A DNA stretch of 33,080 nt from UBA5603 sp964501315 (GTDB taxonomy: Bacteria; Bacillota_I; Bacilli_A; Izemoplasmatales; Hujiaoplasmataceae), in assembly GCA_964501315.1 (NCBI GenBank), contig CAZCSO010000016.1, positions 1-33,080 of the forward strand, written 5' to 3'. Shown here piece by piece: positions 15,282 through 23,464 of the stretch. Position 1 is the stretch's first letter, and each line of letters starts with the position of its first letter. The notes beneath the pieces were generated by a model. The model had not been told where the DNA came from. It saw only the letters and a list, made by a program, of their open reading frames with translations, and searched no databases. A program made the translations under genes and the position numbers.

Positions 15282-16208
15282 TTGAAGAACTTTTTGTACG
15301 CAAAGGAAGTCTTAAAAAACGAGTACCAACTGGACATCATCGAAGATCTCCTTCTATCAAAAAAATGTCGAGTGATTGGGTATTTGGACAAATCCGAATT
15401 AACGAATCAGATGATTCATCTAATAGCAGGGGATTTCGCTGTTTTCGGGCTTTCTACATCCGATTCACTTCCGCTGTCGACGTTGATGGATCACTTTGAT
15501 TATGATAACAAATACGCTGAAGTAGCCGGCAAAAAAGAATACCAAGATTATGTTCTTTCTCAGCTATCCCTTGATGCCCCTGAAACGGATGTCACATTCC
15601 CGATTTTGGTACAAGGGAAAAAGACTTGGATTCGATTTAACTCCTACAGCATTGAGAAAAATCCGGCCATCCAATTTGTGTCAATGGTGAATCTATCGTC
15701 GGTTATGAATCAGGAAGAAGCTTTGTACGAAAAAACGCATAAAGACTCTTTGACGGGTCTTTTTAATCGATATACGTTTGATTATCATTATGGGCTTCGT
15801 TATCATTGGCCTGATTTCCATGCGCTGTATTTGGATCTGGATGATTTCAAACAGATCAATGATCGGTATTCCCATGCCACGGGAAATGAATTTTTGTGTG
15901 AGTTCGCTGAAATATTGAAGTCATACGAGGACGAGTATAATCATTTCTACCGATTGGGTGGCGATGAGTTCGTCGGAATGTTTTTTAAACCCAAAGAATC
16001 AGTTACATCAATGGCTGAGGAGATTATCAAAAGAACGCAAGCCATCCATTTGCCCCATTTGGCGTATCGTGTCAGTGTTTCCATCGGAATTGTCAAAGCG
16101 ATGGAAGCGGATCGACTCATTCAAAAAGCCGATCAGGTTTTATACGATGTCAAATCTCACGGGAAAAATCATTACCGTTATTGTATCGAATCCGATATTA
16201 ACCTTTAA
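15282..16208 (+). CDS. GGDEF-domain diguanylate cyclase
   Basis: Starting from TTG at 15282 the protein has 308 residues. AGGTGA (15271-15276) lies five bases before this TTG, the same spacing seen at other genes here; an in-frame GTG at 15273 is inside that ribosome site and is rejected. Residues about 150-308 form a GGDEF domain with DSLTGLFNR, LDLDDFKQIND and an intact GGDEF (226-230), so c-di-GMP synthesis is likely. There is no RxxD inhibitory site in the five-residue-upstream position. The N-terminal ~140 residues have no membrane helix and look like a sensory domain of PAS-like character, ligand unknown. It is a single gene with its own promoter and terminator. Confidence 0.88.
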   Translation: MKNFLYAKEVLKNEYQLDIIEDLLLSKKCRVIGYLDKSELTNQMIHLIAGDFAVFGLSTSDSLPLSTLMDHFDYDNKYAEVAGKKEYQDYVLSQLSLDAPETDVTFPILVQGKKTWIRFNSYSIEKNPAIQFVSMVNLSSVMNQEEALYEKTHKDSLTGLFNRYTFDYHYGLRYHWPDFHALYLDLDDFKQINDRYSHATGNEFLCEFAEILKSYEDEYNHFYRLGGDEFVGMFFKPKESVTSMAEEIIKRTQAIHLPHLAYRVSVSIGIVKAMEADRLIQKADQVLYDVKSHGKNHYRYCIESDINL

Positions 16209-16214
16209 AAAATT

Positions 16215-16250
16215 AAAACGATGGTCAACTTCAGAGACCATCGTTTTTTT
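16215..16250. terminator. Bidirectional terminator between the GGDEF and lipoprotein genes
   Basis: A 12-bp perfect stem AAAACGATGGTC/GACCATCGTTTT (16215-16226, 16236-16247) with a 9-base loop is flanked by A-rich and T-rich tracts, and serves two convergent genes. Confidence 0.9.
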
Positions 16251-16713
16251 ATGGTTTGGTTATGGTGACGCCGGTAGGATACGTAATCAACAAGTCAATA
16301 TCGCCAAATGCCTTCGAACCGACTAATTTAATCATGTATGTTCCTTCGGACAAGGTCAGTGATGTCGAGGAGTCGTTTTGGCCGGAAAAAAGAGTTTGGA
16401 CTTGGCTTGCTTCATCAACAATCACCAGTTTCAAGTTTCCCACTTCAACATTGGATTGATAGGATAATGTGATGGATGATTCTGCCGTAACGGTCAATGA
16501 AAACAACGTATCACGACCTGAGAAGCTGCGAAAATCCAAAACCATTTGATTGGCAATCGTCTCTGAACTGTCTTCATAGACTGAATAATAATAAGAATCC
16601 TCCGTTAAGGCGATTAAGGAATCGTCGTCATAGATTGCGGCTTTATCTGCGCCGCTTTGGCAAGAGATAAGAAACATCGAGAGTAAAACCAGAAGTAGTG
16701 TTATTTTTTTCAT
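16249..16713 (-). CDS. Small secreted lipoprotein of unknown function
   Basis: From the ATG at 16713 the product has 154 residues. It starts MKKITLLLVLLSMFLISC, a signal peptide with lipobox LISC, so the cysteine at residue 18 should be lipidated and the protein tethered outside the cell membrane. The rest is rich in Ser, Thr, Asp and beta-prone stretches (for example SITLSYQSNVEVGNLKLVI), like a small beta-sandwich. I recognise no family. The reading frame continues upstream to 16836, but the promoter found at 16759-16787 lies inside that extension, and GAAAGG precedes the 16713 ATG. It converges with the GGDEF gene and is divergent from gnd. Confidence 0.8.
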   Translation of the reverse strand: MKKITLLLVLLSMFLISCQSGADKAAIYDDDSLIALTEDSYYYSVYEDSSETIANQMVLDFRSFSGRDTLFSLTVTAESSITLSYQSNVEVGNLKLVIVDEASQVQTLFSGQNDSSTSLTLSEGTYMIKLVGSKAFGDIDLLITYPTGVTITKP

Positions 16714-16758
16714 GAGAATACCTTTCTTAACTATGAGTAATGTCGATTTGCGCTTTTT

Positions 16759-16787
16759 ATTATAGTATGTTAATTCGCGAAAGTCAA
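16759..16787 (-). promoter_or_regulatory. Promoter of the lipoprotein gene
   Basis: On the minus strand TTGACT (16787-16782), a 17-base spacer and TATAAT (16764-16759), 45 bases before the ATG. Confidence 0.7.
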
Positions 16788-16845
16788 TTTTTGGTATGTC
16801 TTTTTTAGATAAAAAAGCAACCTTCTTTTTCATCAAATCGTCGTG

Positions 16846-16854
16846 TGGTATAAT
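16846..16854 (+). promoter_or_regulatory. Extended -10 promoter of the gnd-zwf operon
   Basis: TGG followed by TATAAT (16849-16854), 26 bases before the gnd ATG; no good -35. Confidence 0.6.
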
Positions 16855-16880
16855 GAAACTGAACTAAAGGAGGTCTCTTT

Positions 16881-17777
16881 ATGGTTATTGGATTAATGGG
16901 ATTAGGAAAAATGGGATTTCAACTGGCGCTAAACATGCGCGATCATCACATTGACGTCATTGGCTACGACGTCAATCAAGCGTCGGTTGATGAATTAATA
17001 AAAGCCGGAATGAAAGGCGCAACGTCGCTAGCGGATTTGATTGCGAAATTGCCAAAACCGCGCATTATATGGGTGATGGTACCCGCAGGCGTCATCACCG
17101 AACGCGTTATTGTGGATTTGTCGACGATGTTGGATGAAAACGACATCGTGATTGATGGCGGTAATTCGAATTATCGCGATTCCATTCGTCGGTATGAATT
17201 ACTGAAATCAAACCACATTCATTTTCTCGATTGTGGTACGTCCGGAGGAATGAACGGGGCGCGTTTTGGAGCGTCGTTAATGATTGGTGGCGACGACGCC
17301 ATCTATCAACTCGTCAAACCGTTGTTTCAAGCCATTGCCAAAGAAAATGGGTTCGCACACATGGGCCCTGCCGGTAGCGGCCATTTTGTAAAGATGGTTC
17401 ATAATGGCATTGAGTATGGAATGATGCAAGCCATCGGCGAAGGATTCGATCTATTAAAAGCCAGTGACTTTGATTTGGATTACGCGAAAGTGGCGACTGT
17501 GTGGTCGAACGGATCCATCATCGAAGGCTTGTTAATGAATAACATCAAAGACGCGTTGTCAAAGGACGCTCATTTATCGTCCATCCAAGGAAAAGTTGAT
17601 GATTCGGGTGAAGGGCAGTGGATGATTGAAGAAGCCTTGAAACACAAAGTATCGATTCCCGTGATCGCCCAATCGTTGTTTGCTCGCTACAAATCGAAAG
17701 ATGAGGATCATTTCTCTGAGAAAGTAGTTGCGGCCATTCGCAATGAGTTCGGTGGCCACAAGGTTTATAAAAAATGA
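16881..17777 (+). CDS. gnd: 6-phosphogluconate dehydrogenase, short (GntZ/YqeC-like) form
   Basis: The 298-residue enzyme oxidatively decarboxylates 6-phosphogluconate to ribulose 5-phosphate. It has the dinucleotide fold GLMGLGKMG (4-12), the DGGNSNYRDS segment (92-101), DCGTSGGMNGARFG (117-130) and the catalytic GSGHFVKMVHNGIEYG (165-180) with K171 and N175. The length marks the short subfamily, which lacks the C-terminal extension of the approximately 470-residue enzyme and is often NAD-dependent. AAAGGAGG precedes the ATG. It overlaps zwf by four bases (ATGA), so the two are translationally coupled. Confidence 0.95.
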   Translation: MVIGLMGLGKMGFQLALNMRDHHIDVIGYDVNQASVDELIKAGMKGATSLADLIAKLPKPRIIWVMVPAGVITERVIVDLSTMLDENDIVIDGGNSNYRDSIRRYELLKSNHIHFLDCGTSGGMNGARFGASLMIGGDDAIYQLVKPLFQAIAKENGFAHMGPAGSGHFVKMVHNGIEYGMMQAIGEGFDLLKASDFDLDYAKVATVWSNGSIIEGLLMNNIKDALSKDAHLSSIQGKVDDSGEGQWMIEEALKHKVSIPVIAQSLFARYKSKDEDHFSEKVVAAIRNEFGGHKVYKK

Positions 17778-19141
17778 GTCTTTCCTATTTTATCGTATTT
17801 GGCGCTACCGGAAATTTAATGTACAAAAAATTATGGCCAGCGCTTGATCAACTTCAAAAAAATCATAAACTATCCGACGATTTTCGGATTCTTTGTATTG
17901 GTCGTCGTCCTTACTCAACCGATGACTACATCGAAGAAGCTAAAAAAGAGGTCAAATTAGCGCTTGACTGGGATCACCTCTCCAGCATCACAACCTATTA
18001 TCAAATGCAATTAGACGATTTAAGCGCCTATCAACAATTAGCGGTGTTAACTAAAAACGCATCGATGAAACTCGTTTATTTGGCGGTCGGACCGGAATTG
18101 TTTGCACAAATCGCCCACTTGATTCATGAATCATCGTTGATCGCCAAAGGCGAAGCCAACGGTCGAATTGTATTTGAAAAACCTTTTGGAGAGGACTTAG
18201 CCTCCGCCAAAGCAATCAATACCGAACTTTGGAACTACTTTGATGAATCGCAATTATTTCGAATTGACCATTACTTAGGGAAAGAAATGATACAAAACAT
18301 CTTGGTCATGCGTTTCGCCAACAAGTTGTTCGAGTCCAATTGGAACAATTCTGCGATTTCGTCGGTTACTATTTTGGCAAAAGAAACAGAAGGGGTTATG
18401 AACCGCGGACCGTATTACAACCGTGCCGGTGCGTTAAAAGACATGGTTCAAAGCCATTTGTTACAAATGGTGGCATTAATTGCCATGGACGTACCAACTC
18501 AATTTGACAACGACGGTATTCGTCACGAAAAAGTCAAGATTATGAAACAACTTCGATTGAGTGAGAATGGTCTATTACGAGGGCAGTATCTCAACTATAC
18601 GCGAGAATCATCAATCCCTTCCGATTCGCAAACCGAAACAGCGGTGATGATGGAATGTGAAATCGATCATCCGCGTTGGAAGGGGGTTCCTTTTTATATT
18701 TTCACCGGTAAAAAACTGAACGAAAAACGCTCTGAAATCATCATCGACTTTAAAGAAAACAGCGAACAACATCTTTTATGGCCAACGCAACACCCCAGAA
18801 CCAACCGTTTGGTGATTCGCGTCGCACCCGAAGAAGGCGTAACGTTTACGCTCAATGTAAAAGAACACGGCCTTTCTTCGAAAATTTTACCCATGGCGAT
18901 GGATTATTGCCACGGCTGTGATGTGGTTGGCAATAAACCGGAGGCGTACGAGCGCTTGTTACTCGATTTTATTCAAGGTACCTCGACTCTCTTTACTCGG
19001 TGGGATGAAATTGAAGCGTCGTGGACGTTTATCGATGAAATCAAAAAACATCAGCCACCGCTTTTCATCTACGATCAACCCTCAACGCTATTTACAGCTA
19101 TCAACCACCAATTCAAGGAGGTCCCTCATGAAACTTTATGA
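17774..19141 (+). CDS. zwf: Glucose-6-phosphate 1-dehydrogenase
   Basis: The 455-residue cytoplasmic enzyme starts the oxidative pentose phosphate pathway, giving NAD(P)H and 6-phosphogluconolactone. Landmarks are the GATGNL nucleotide loop (10-15), EKPFG (135-139), and the substrate and catalytic signature RIDHYLGKE (163-171). It starts by a four-base overlap with gnd. The next gene starts inside its last codons (14-base overlap), and that gene's ribosome site AAGGAGG lies within zwf. No 6-phosphogluconolactonase is visible next to it. Confidence 0.96.
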   Translation: MSLSYFIVFGATGNLMYKKLWPALDQLQKNHKLSDDFRILCIGRRPYSTDDYIEEAKKEVKLALDWDHLSSITTYYQMQLDDLSAYQQLAVLTKNASMKLVYLAVGPELFAQIAHLIHESSLIAKGEANGRIVFEKPFGEDLASAKAINTELWNYFDESQLFRIDHYLGKEMIQNILVMRFANKLFESNWNNSAISSVTILAKETEGVMNRGPYYNRAGALKDMVQSHLLQMVALIAMDVPTQFDNDGIRHEKVKIMKQLRLSENGLLRGQYLNYTRESSIPSDSQTETAVMMECEIDHPRWKGVPFYIFTGKKLNEKRSEIIIDFKENSEQHLLWPTQHPRTNRLVIRVAPEEGVTFTLNVKEHGLSSKILPMAMDYCHGCDVVGNKPEAYERLLLDFIQGTSTLFTRWDEIEASWTFIDEIKKHQPPLFIYDQPSTLFTAINHQFKEVPHETL

Positions 19142-19754
19142 TGTCTCGATGTGTATCGAACCGACCATGGCAGTGTATAAAAACAAAGAAGAAAAAAAAC
19201 CGATAATTCTGCAATCCGCTTTTTTTGATAAACAAGGCGTCTACGAAACTACGATGACGATGAACTTGCACACAGGAACTCACATCGATTTTCCACTGCA
19301 TACGCTGCCCAATGGAAAAACGAGTCGTTCTTATGATTTGACAACATTCTTAGGTAAGGCGAAAGTTTTTGACTTGACGCATGTGGTTGACCATATTTCA
19401 AAAGCCGATCTCATCAATTTGCCTATAGAGAACGATGATTTTGTGCTATTTAAAACCAAGAACTCATTTTCAGAGGCCTTTGAATTTGAGTTTATCTATG
19501 TCGATATCTCAGCGGCGAATTACTTAGTTGAAAAACATGTCCGCGGAGTCGGCGTTGATGCGCTCGGTATTGAACGAGCACAACCCAATCATCCGACCCA
19601 CGACGCTCTATTGGGCAACAATATCGTAATTTTGGAAGGATTGCGACTTAAGGATGTCGTCGCAAAGACGTATCCATGGGTGGCGTTACCATTAAAAATC
19701 GACGATGTCGAAGCCTTGCCGGTTCGGGTCGTTTTAATCGATGACGAGGTGTAA
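19128..19754 (+). CDS. Cyclase-family (kynurenine-formamidase-like) metal hydrolase
   Basis: The 208-residue protein carries the HTGTHIDFPLH motif (48-58), the HxGTHxDxPxH metal site of the cyclase family (PF04199), which includes kynurenine formamidases, isatin hydrolases and polyketide cyclases. It is of normal length with no signal peptide. The start follows AAGGAGG and overlaps zwf by 14 bases. It is followed by a Rieske protein one base after its stop. Without a kyn gene nearby a tryptophan role is not supported. A ring-opening or lactonase-like hydrolysis linked to the upstream pentose phosphate genes is conceivable, but that is inference. Confidence 0.9.
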   Translation: MKLYDVSMCIEPTMAVYKNKEEKKPIILQSAFFDKQGVYETTMTMNLHTGTHIDFPLHTLPNGKTSRSYDLTTFLGKAKVFDLTHVVDHISKADLINLPIENDDFVLFKTKNSFSEAFEFEFIYVDISAANYLVEKHVRGVGVDALGIERAQPNHPTHDALLGNNIVILEGLRLKDVVAKTYPWVALPLKIDDVEALPVRVVLIDDEV

Positions 19755-19755
19755 T

Positions 19756-20085
19756 ATGGAAATTAGAGTCTGTGAGAAACAAGAGTTGATTCAGAAGAAA
19801 AAAATCCGTTTCGTTTACGAACGGCATCTAATTCTTGTGATTGCATCCGACCAAGGGTTTTATGCAATTCGTGATAAATGTCCGCATATGGGAGCTTCGT
19901 TATTCCCTGGTAAATTGGAGGGAACCGTTATTCAGTGCAAAGATCATGGGTTGCGAATCGATTTGAAAACCGCTTCTGTCATCGATGATGGGAAACCTAA
20001 TAAGCTACATATGAACGAATCGGATTGTCATGTTCGAGCCTATCAGATTATTGAAAAAGATAACGAAATTTGGGTGGAAATATAA
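19756..20085 (+). CDS. Small Rieske [2Fe-2S] protein
   Basis: The 109-residue protein has the Rieske ligand set CPH (C42, H44) and CKDH (C61, H64), spaced by 16 residues, so a [2Fe-2S] cluster is expected. This is a stand-alone ferredoxin-like Rieske, comparable to NirD or the ferredoxin of a dioxygenase. The ATG at 19756 is preceded by GAGGTG inside the previous gene; an in-frame ATG at 19741 lies further upstream but lacks a ribosome site. It is the last gene in the gnd-zwf-cyclase unit. No partner oxygenase or reductase is visible. Confidence 0.9.
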   Translation: MEIRVCEKQELIQKKKIRFVYERHLILVIASDQGFYAIRDKCPHMGASLFPGKLEGTVIQCKDHGLRIDLKTASVIDDGKPNKLHMNESDCHVRAYQIIEKDNEIWVEI

Positions 20086-20104
20086 GTTTTTTATCGATAT
20101 TTTA

Positions 20105-20113
20105 TGGTATAAT
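20105..20113 (+). promoter_or_regulatory. Extended -10 promoter of the M32 carboxypeptidase gene
   Basis: TGG followed by TATAAT (20108-20113), about 50 bases before the start; -35 not convincing. Confidence 0.5.
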
Positions 20114-20162
20114 GAGACAATGTAGGATTCATTTTATCTATTCTTAAATAAGGAGCGCATGC

Positions 20163-21677
20163 GTGCATGCCAGTGATTGTATGGAAAATGCTTTAAAAAT
20201 CTATTTAGCAACCAATGAAAAATTACGCGCATTTCATATGGTAATGTTTCTCCATGGATGGGATTCCTCGACCGAAGCACCTCACGATTCGATGCTTTAT
20301 CGCTCAAAACAACTCGGTGTTTTATCCCAACTTTTTTATGAAACATCGACCAACCCCGATTACGAACAAGCCATTGAAACGTTGTATCAAAAGCGTTCGG
20401 AATTGGATCCGGTTTTAGCGCACGAAGTTGGCGAACGTCGAAAAGACTTAATCAAAACCAAAAACGTTCCTGTGGAGGAATTCGTCAAATTTCAGGAATT
20501 GAGTGCACAAGCTTATCAAGTTTACGTCGATGCGAAACAACAAAACAACTATGAATTGTACAAACCTTATTTATTAAAAATCATTGAATTCAAAAAGAAA
20601 TACATTCAATGGAATCAAACACCCGAACTCAAAGGGTATGATCTTTTATTGGATGAATTTGAATCGGGAATGACCACTCAAGATTACGATCTCTTTTTCA
20701 AAGCGTTAAAAGAGAGACTGGTTCCCTTTGTAAAACAGACGCTGAAGAAAAAATTGAACTATCCGAAGTCATTCACAAAAAAAGCCTACGACGTCACCAC
20801 ACAAGAAGCGTTTGTCCATTACTTGCGGGATGTCTTTTGTTTCGATCCTAATCGAACGGTTATCAAAGAGAGTGAACATCCGTTTACAACGTCTAACGGT
20901 AATTCGGACGTCCGAATCACCACCCACTATCATGAAACCAATCTTCAAAGCGCGATTTTCTCGGCCATTCATGAAATGGGCCATGGATTGTACGAACTTC
21001 AAGTTGATTCTTCACTTGAGGAAACTCTTTCGGGTGGCGGAGCCTCCATGGCCATGCACGAAAGTCAATCACGAATGATGGAAAACATGATTGGTCGCAG
21101 TCCTCAGTTTTGGGCAACGCATTTTGATCGTTTGAAATCACTGTTTCCAAAGCAATTGAAACAAACGACTGTCGATGATTTTGTCAAATACGTTAACACC
21201 GTTGGAAAAGGATTCATCCGCACTGAAGCCGATGAGCTAACTTACGCGCTTCACATCATGGTTCGCTACGATTTGGAACGGGCCATCTTTAACGGGAAAG
21301 TTGATTTAGAAGAACTCCCAACTCTTTGGAATAAACTCTACAAAAAGTATTTAAACGTAACCGTGACCTCAGATCAAGTCGGAATATTACAAGACGTTCA
21401 TTGGTCTCAAGGTAGTTTTGGGTACTTCCCAACGTATGCTTTGGGTTCGGCTTACGCAGCGCAAATCTATCATGCGATGAGTAAAGACATCGACCTTAAT
21501 CAAGCGATGAGCGAACCGACACTCAAACAAATAGCAGCGTGGTTAAAGGACAAAATCCATCGTTATGGTGCATCGAAACCACCCAAAGAAATACTAAAAT
21601 TGGCGACGGGTGAAGAATTTAATCCTGATTACTACATCAATTATTTGATTGATAAATACTCGAAATTATACGAATAG
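20163..21677 (+). CDS. M32-family metallo-carboxypeptidase (Taq type)
   Basis: The 504-residue cytoplasmic enzyme removes C-terminal residues from peptides. The zinc site is HEMGH (270-274), with the third ligand in HESQSR (E300), both classic for family M32, and length is normal. The best start is GTG at 20163, seven bases after AAGGAG (20150-20155); an in-frame ATG at 20181 lacks a ribosome site, and the out-of-frame ATG at 20159 leads to a five-codon open frame. Hence the GTG. It is probably a single-gene unit with its own promoter, followed by a bidirectional terminator. Confidence 0.94.
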   Translation: MHASDCMENALKIYLATNEKLRAFHMVMFLHGWDSSTEAPHDSMLYRSKQLGVLSQLFYETSTNPDYEQAIETLYQKRSELDPVLAHEVGERRKDLIKTKNVPVEEFVKFQELSAQAYQVYVDAKQQNNYELYKPYLLKIIEFKKKYIQWNQTPELKGYDLLLDEFESGMTTQDYDLFFKALKERLVPFVKQTLKKKLNYPKSFTKKAYDVTTQEAFVHYLRDVFCFDPNRTVIKESEHPFTTSNGNSDVRITTHYHETNLQSAIFSAIHEMGHGLYELQVDSSLEETLSGGGASMAMHESQSRMMENMIGRSPQFWATHFDRLKSLFPKQLKQTTVDDFVKYVNTVGKGFIRTEADELTYALHIMVRYDLERAIFNGKVDLEELPTLWNKLYKKYLNVTVTSDQVGILQDVHWSQGSFGYFPTYALGSAYAAQIYHAMSKDIDLNQAMSEPTLKQIAAWLKDKIHRYGASKPPKEILKLATGEEFNPDYYINYLIDKYSKLYE

Positions 21678-21681
21678 AAGC

Positions 21682-21711
21682 AAAACCCGTCATTCACGAC
21701 GGGTTTTCATT
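21682..21711. terminator. Bidirectional terminator overlapping the EamA stop codon
   Basis: A 10-bp stem AAAACCCGTC/GACGGGTTTT (21682-21691, 21698-21707) with a 6-base loop. It is just after the carboxypeptidase stop; its left arm covers the stop codon (21690-21692) of the opposite EamA gene. Confidence 0.85.
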
Positions 21712-22610
21712 TTATGAATAGAAGATCGGGTTTGAAAATAGACGGTTCCATAGACCCCAGTGATAATCATCAACCCACCGACGATGTGGTACCAAGCCAT
21801 AGTTTCTTTAAGAAAAATGGCGCCGGCAATCACCGCGATAACGGTTGAGAGATTGGAATAAACGCTGGAGACATGAGCGGGAAGCTGTGATAGCGCATAA
21901 TTCAGTAAAAAGAACCCGCCAACGGATGCGATGATGCCTAAGTAGGCGATCGGGAAGAGCCATTCAGGATTGGAAAAGACAGTTATATAGGTGCTTAATT
22001 GGTGGGAAGAACCCAATTGAACAAGGTAGATGGCGTTGAAAACAATCATTCCCATAGCCATCATATAATACGTGGTTTCCATCGGTTTTAAGTTTTTTGA
22101 AGCTTTTCTGGAGGCCAGATTATAGGCCGCAGCTGAGATTACCGCTAATCCTAACAACGCGAATCCAAGCCAGGATTGCGACGTCGACTGACGATTCATA
22201 ATCTGTATGAAAAGAACACCGGATACGCTTAATGCAATTGTCAAAAACTGGATTGGTTTTGGTTTTTCTTTTAAGAAAGCAGCACTTAACAGACTGACAA
22301 AGATGGGAATGAGGGCAATCATCATCCCTGCCTCAGCACTGGTAGAATACGATAAACCATACGTCTCAAAGATGAAGTACAGAACGGGTTGAAACAATCC
22401 CACCAACAACCAATTGGACACGGGGATGCCTTTAAATCGAATTTTGATCAGTTTGGTAGCTCTCAAACCTTCAAAGACTAAAAATGCTAGTGTAAACCGA
22501 TACGCTATCAGTCCCATGGGAGTAACGTATTTCAACGCTACTTTTGAAAACAAAAAGGTAAGACCAAACAACAACGCAAACCCGATGCCAGCGAGATGAC
22601 CTTTTTTCAT
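21690..22610 (-). CDS. EamA/DMT-superfamily exporter
   Basis: The 306-residue protein has about ten helices in two EamA repeats, the drug/metabolite transporter architecture. Repeat one spans about residues 5-140 and repeat two about 150-290, ending with basic residues. Such proteins usually export amino acids or small metabolites, but the substrate is unknown. GGAG lies nine bases before the ATG, within the last codons of the upstream TIGR02206 gene, which ends two bases before this start, so the two are co-transcribed. Its stop codon lies inside the shared terminator hairpin. Confidence 0.9.
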   Translation of the reverse strand: MKKGHLAGIGFALLFGLTFLFSKVALKYVTPMGLIAYRFTLAFLVFEGLRATKLIKIRFKGIPVSNWLLVGLFQPVLYFIFETYGLSYSTSAEAGMMIALIPIFVSLLSAAFLKEKPKPIQFLTIALSVSGVLFIQIMNRQSTSQSWLGFALLGLAVISAAAYNLASRKASKNLKPMETTYYMMAMGMIVFNAIYLVQLGSSHQLSTYITVFSNPEWLFPIAYLGIIASVGGFFLLNYALSQLPAHVSSVYSNLSTVIAVIAGAIFLKETMAWYHIVGGLMIITGVYGTVYFQTRSSIHKMKTRRE

Positions 22611-22612
22611 GA

Positions 22613-23380
22613 TTAAAACTCCATTTTTTCTTGTGAGATAATCTTATAAATAGGGACGCTGTAGATGGCTAGAAAGAAAGCGATAAAAATAAGGGTATAA
22701 TAAAAGAAAAAATTGCTTTGTGTTCCGAAGGGTAACGCATTTTCTTTTAAGTACATGTAATTGGGATCGTAATTGACAAAGAACACTTCGTTGGCAATCG
22801 TCGCCCAAAGCATCAATACCAAAATGCCAACAATGACTTTCCAAGACTCCGATAGACGTAATTGAAAACGATTCGAGGCCATTTCGTAGATAGGCACAAC
22901 AATCAAGAGCGTATGAGCACTCATGCCTTCAAGACTTGAAAACGTCATAAACTGACTTTCAAAATAATCACCGATTAATAATGTAATAACCCCGCCCATA
23001 ATCGATAACACATAAACGGGAACCTTGATCTTTTTTAGGTTGAACACGTACGTTATTGGCAATAAAAATGTCAAAACCGTACACATGTGGAATGGAAACG
23101 CACGCGTCCACGGGACTTCAGCACCAATGAAGGCACGAATGGTTTGGTTGGAAAATCGTACCGTAAACAACGCGATAAGGAGTCCCATCACCCATTTTTT
23201 CTCGTTTTCAGGGTGTTTTTTAAAGTAAAAATAGCCACCGATGGCGAAAAATAGTACGAGAAAAATCCATACGATATGGCGCCAACCATAAGCGCCTTCG
23301 CCTAAGCCATCATAAAACGTTGATAACGAACCGTTAGCATCTTCAAAGTAACCAAAAAATTGTTGGAACCATTGCGTCAT
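22613..23380 (-). CDS. TIGR02206-family (YwaF-like) membrane protein
   Basis: This 255-residue protein has about seven membrane helices. Family landmarks include the PFHMCTV segment, in which a His and Cys are conserved across YwaF/TMEM164 relatives, and the hydrophobic MGGVITLLIGD block. The bacterial function is unknown. GAGGTG precedes the ATG at 23380. It is first in a two-gene unit with the EamA exporter. Compared with the weaker candidate at 3193-3906, this is a much clearer family member. Confidence 0.8.
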   Translation of the reverse strand: MTQWFQQFFGYFEDANGSLSTFYDGLGEGAYGWRHIVWIFLVLFFAIGGYFYFKKHPENEKKWVMGLLIALFTVRFSNQTIRAFIGAEVPWTRAFPFHMCTVLTFLLPITYVFNLKKIKVPVYVLSIMGGVITLLIGDYFESQFMTFSSLEGMSAHTLLIVVPIYEMASNRFQLRLSESWKVIVGILVLMLWATIANEVFFVNYDPNYMYLKENALPFGTQSNFFFYYTLIFIAFFLAIYSVPIYKIISQEKMEF

Positions 23381-23413
23381 GTTTTCACCTCGTGATGATT
23401 TGATATCGTCCTT

Positions 23414-23422
23414 ATTATATCA
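23414..23422 (-). promoter_or_regulatory. Extended -10 promoter of the TIGR02206-EamA unit
   Basis: On the minus strand TGA is followed directly by TATAAT (23419-23414), 33 bases before the ATG. Confidence 0.55.
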
Positions 23423-23443
23423 AGTTTCGAGTGGACAATCCAT

Positions 23444-23464
23444 AAAAAAAAGCCATTCGGCTTT
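23444..23464 (-). terminator. Terminator of the HAD-hydrolase gene
   Basis: A 6-bp stem AAAGCC/GGCTTT (23449-23454, 23459-23464) with a 4-base loop, followed on the minus strand by a T-tract (23451-23444). The stem overlaps the stop codon of the HAD gene. Confidence 0.7.

Noticed and set aside
16714..16836. N-terminal extension of the lipoprotein frame to 16836
   Set aside because: The extension contains the promoter and would bury the signal peptide; the start at 16713 gives a clean lipobox.
18918..19127. Long upstream extension of the cyclase-family hydrolase frame into zwf
   Set aside because: It runs in another frame within the zwf coding sequence; AAGGAGG and family length fix the start at 19128.
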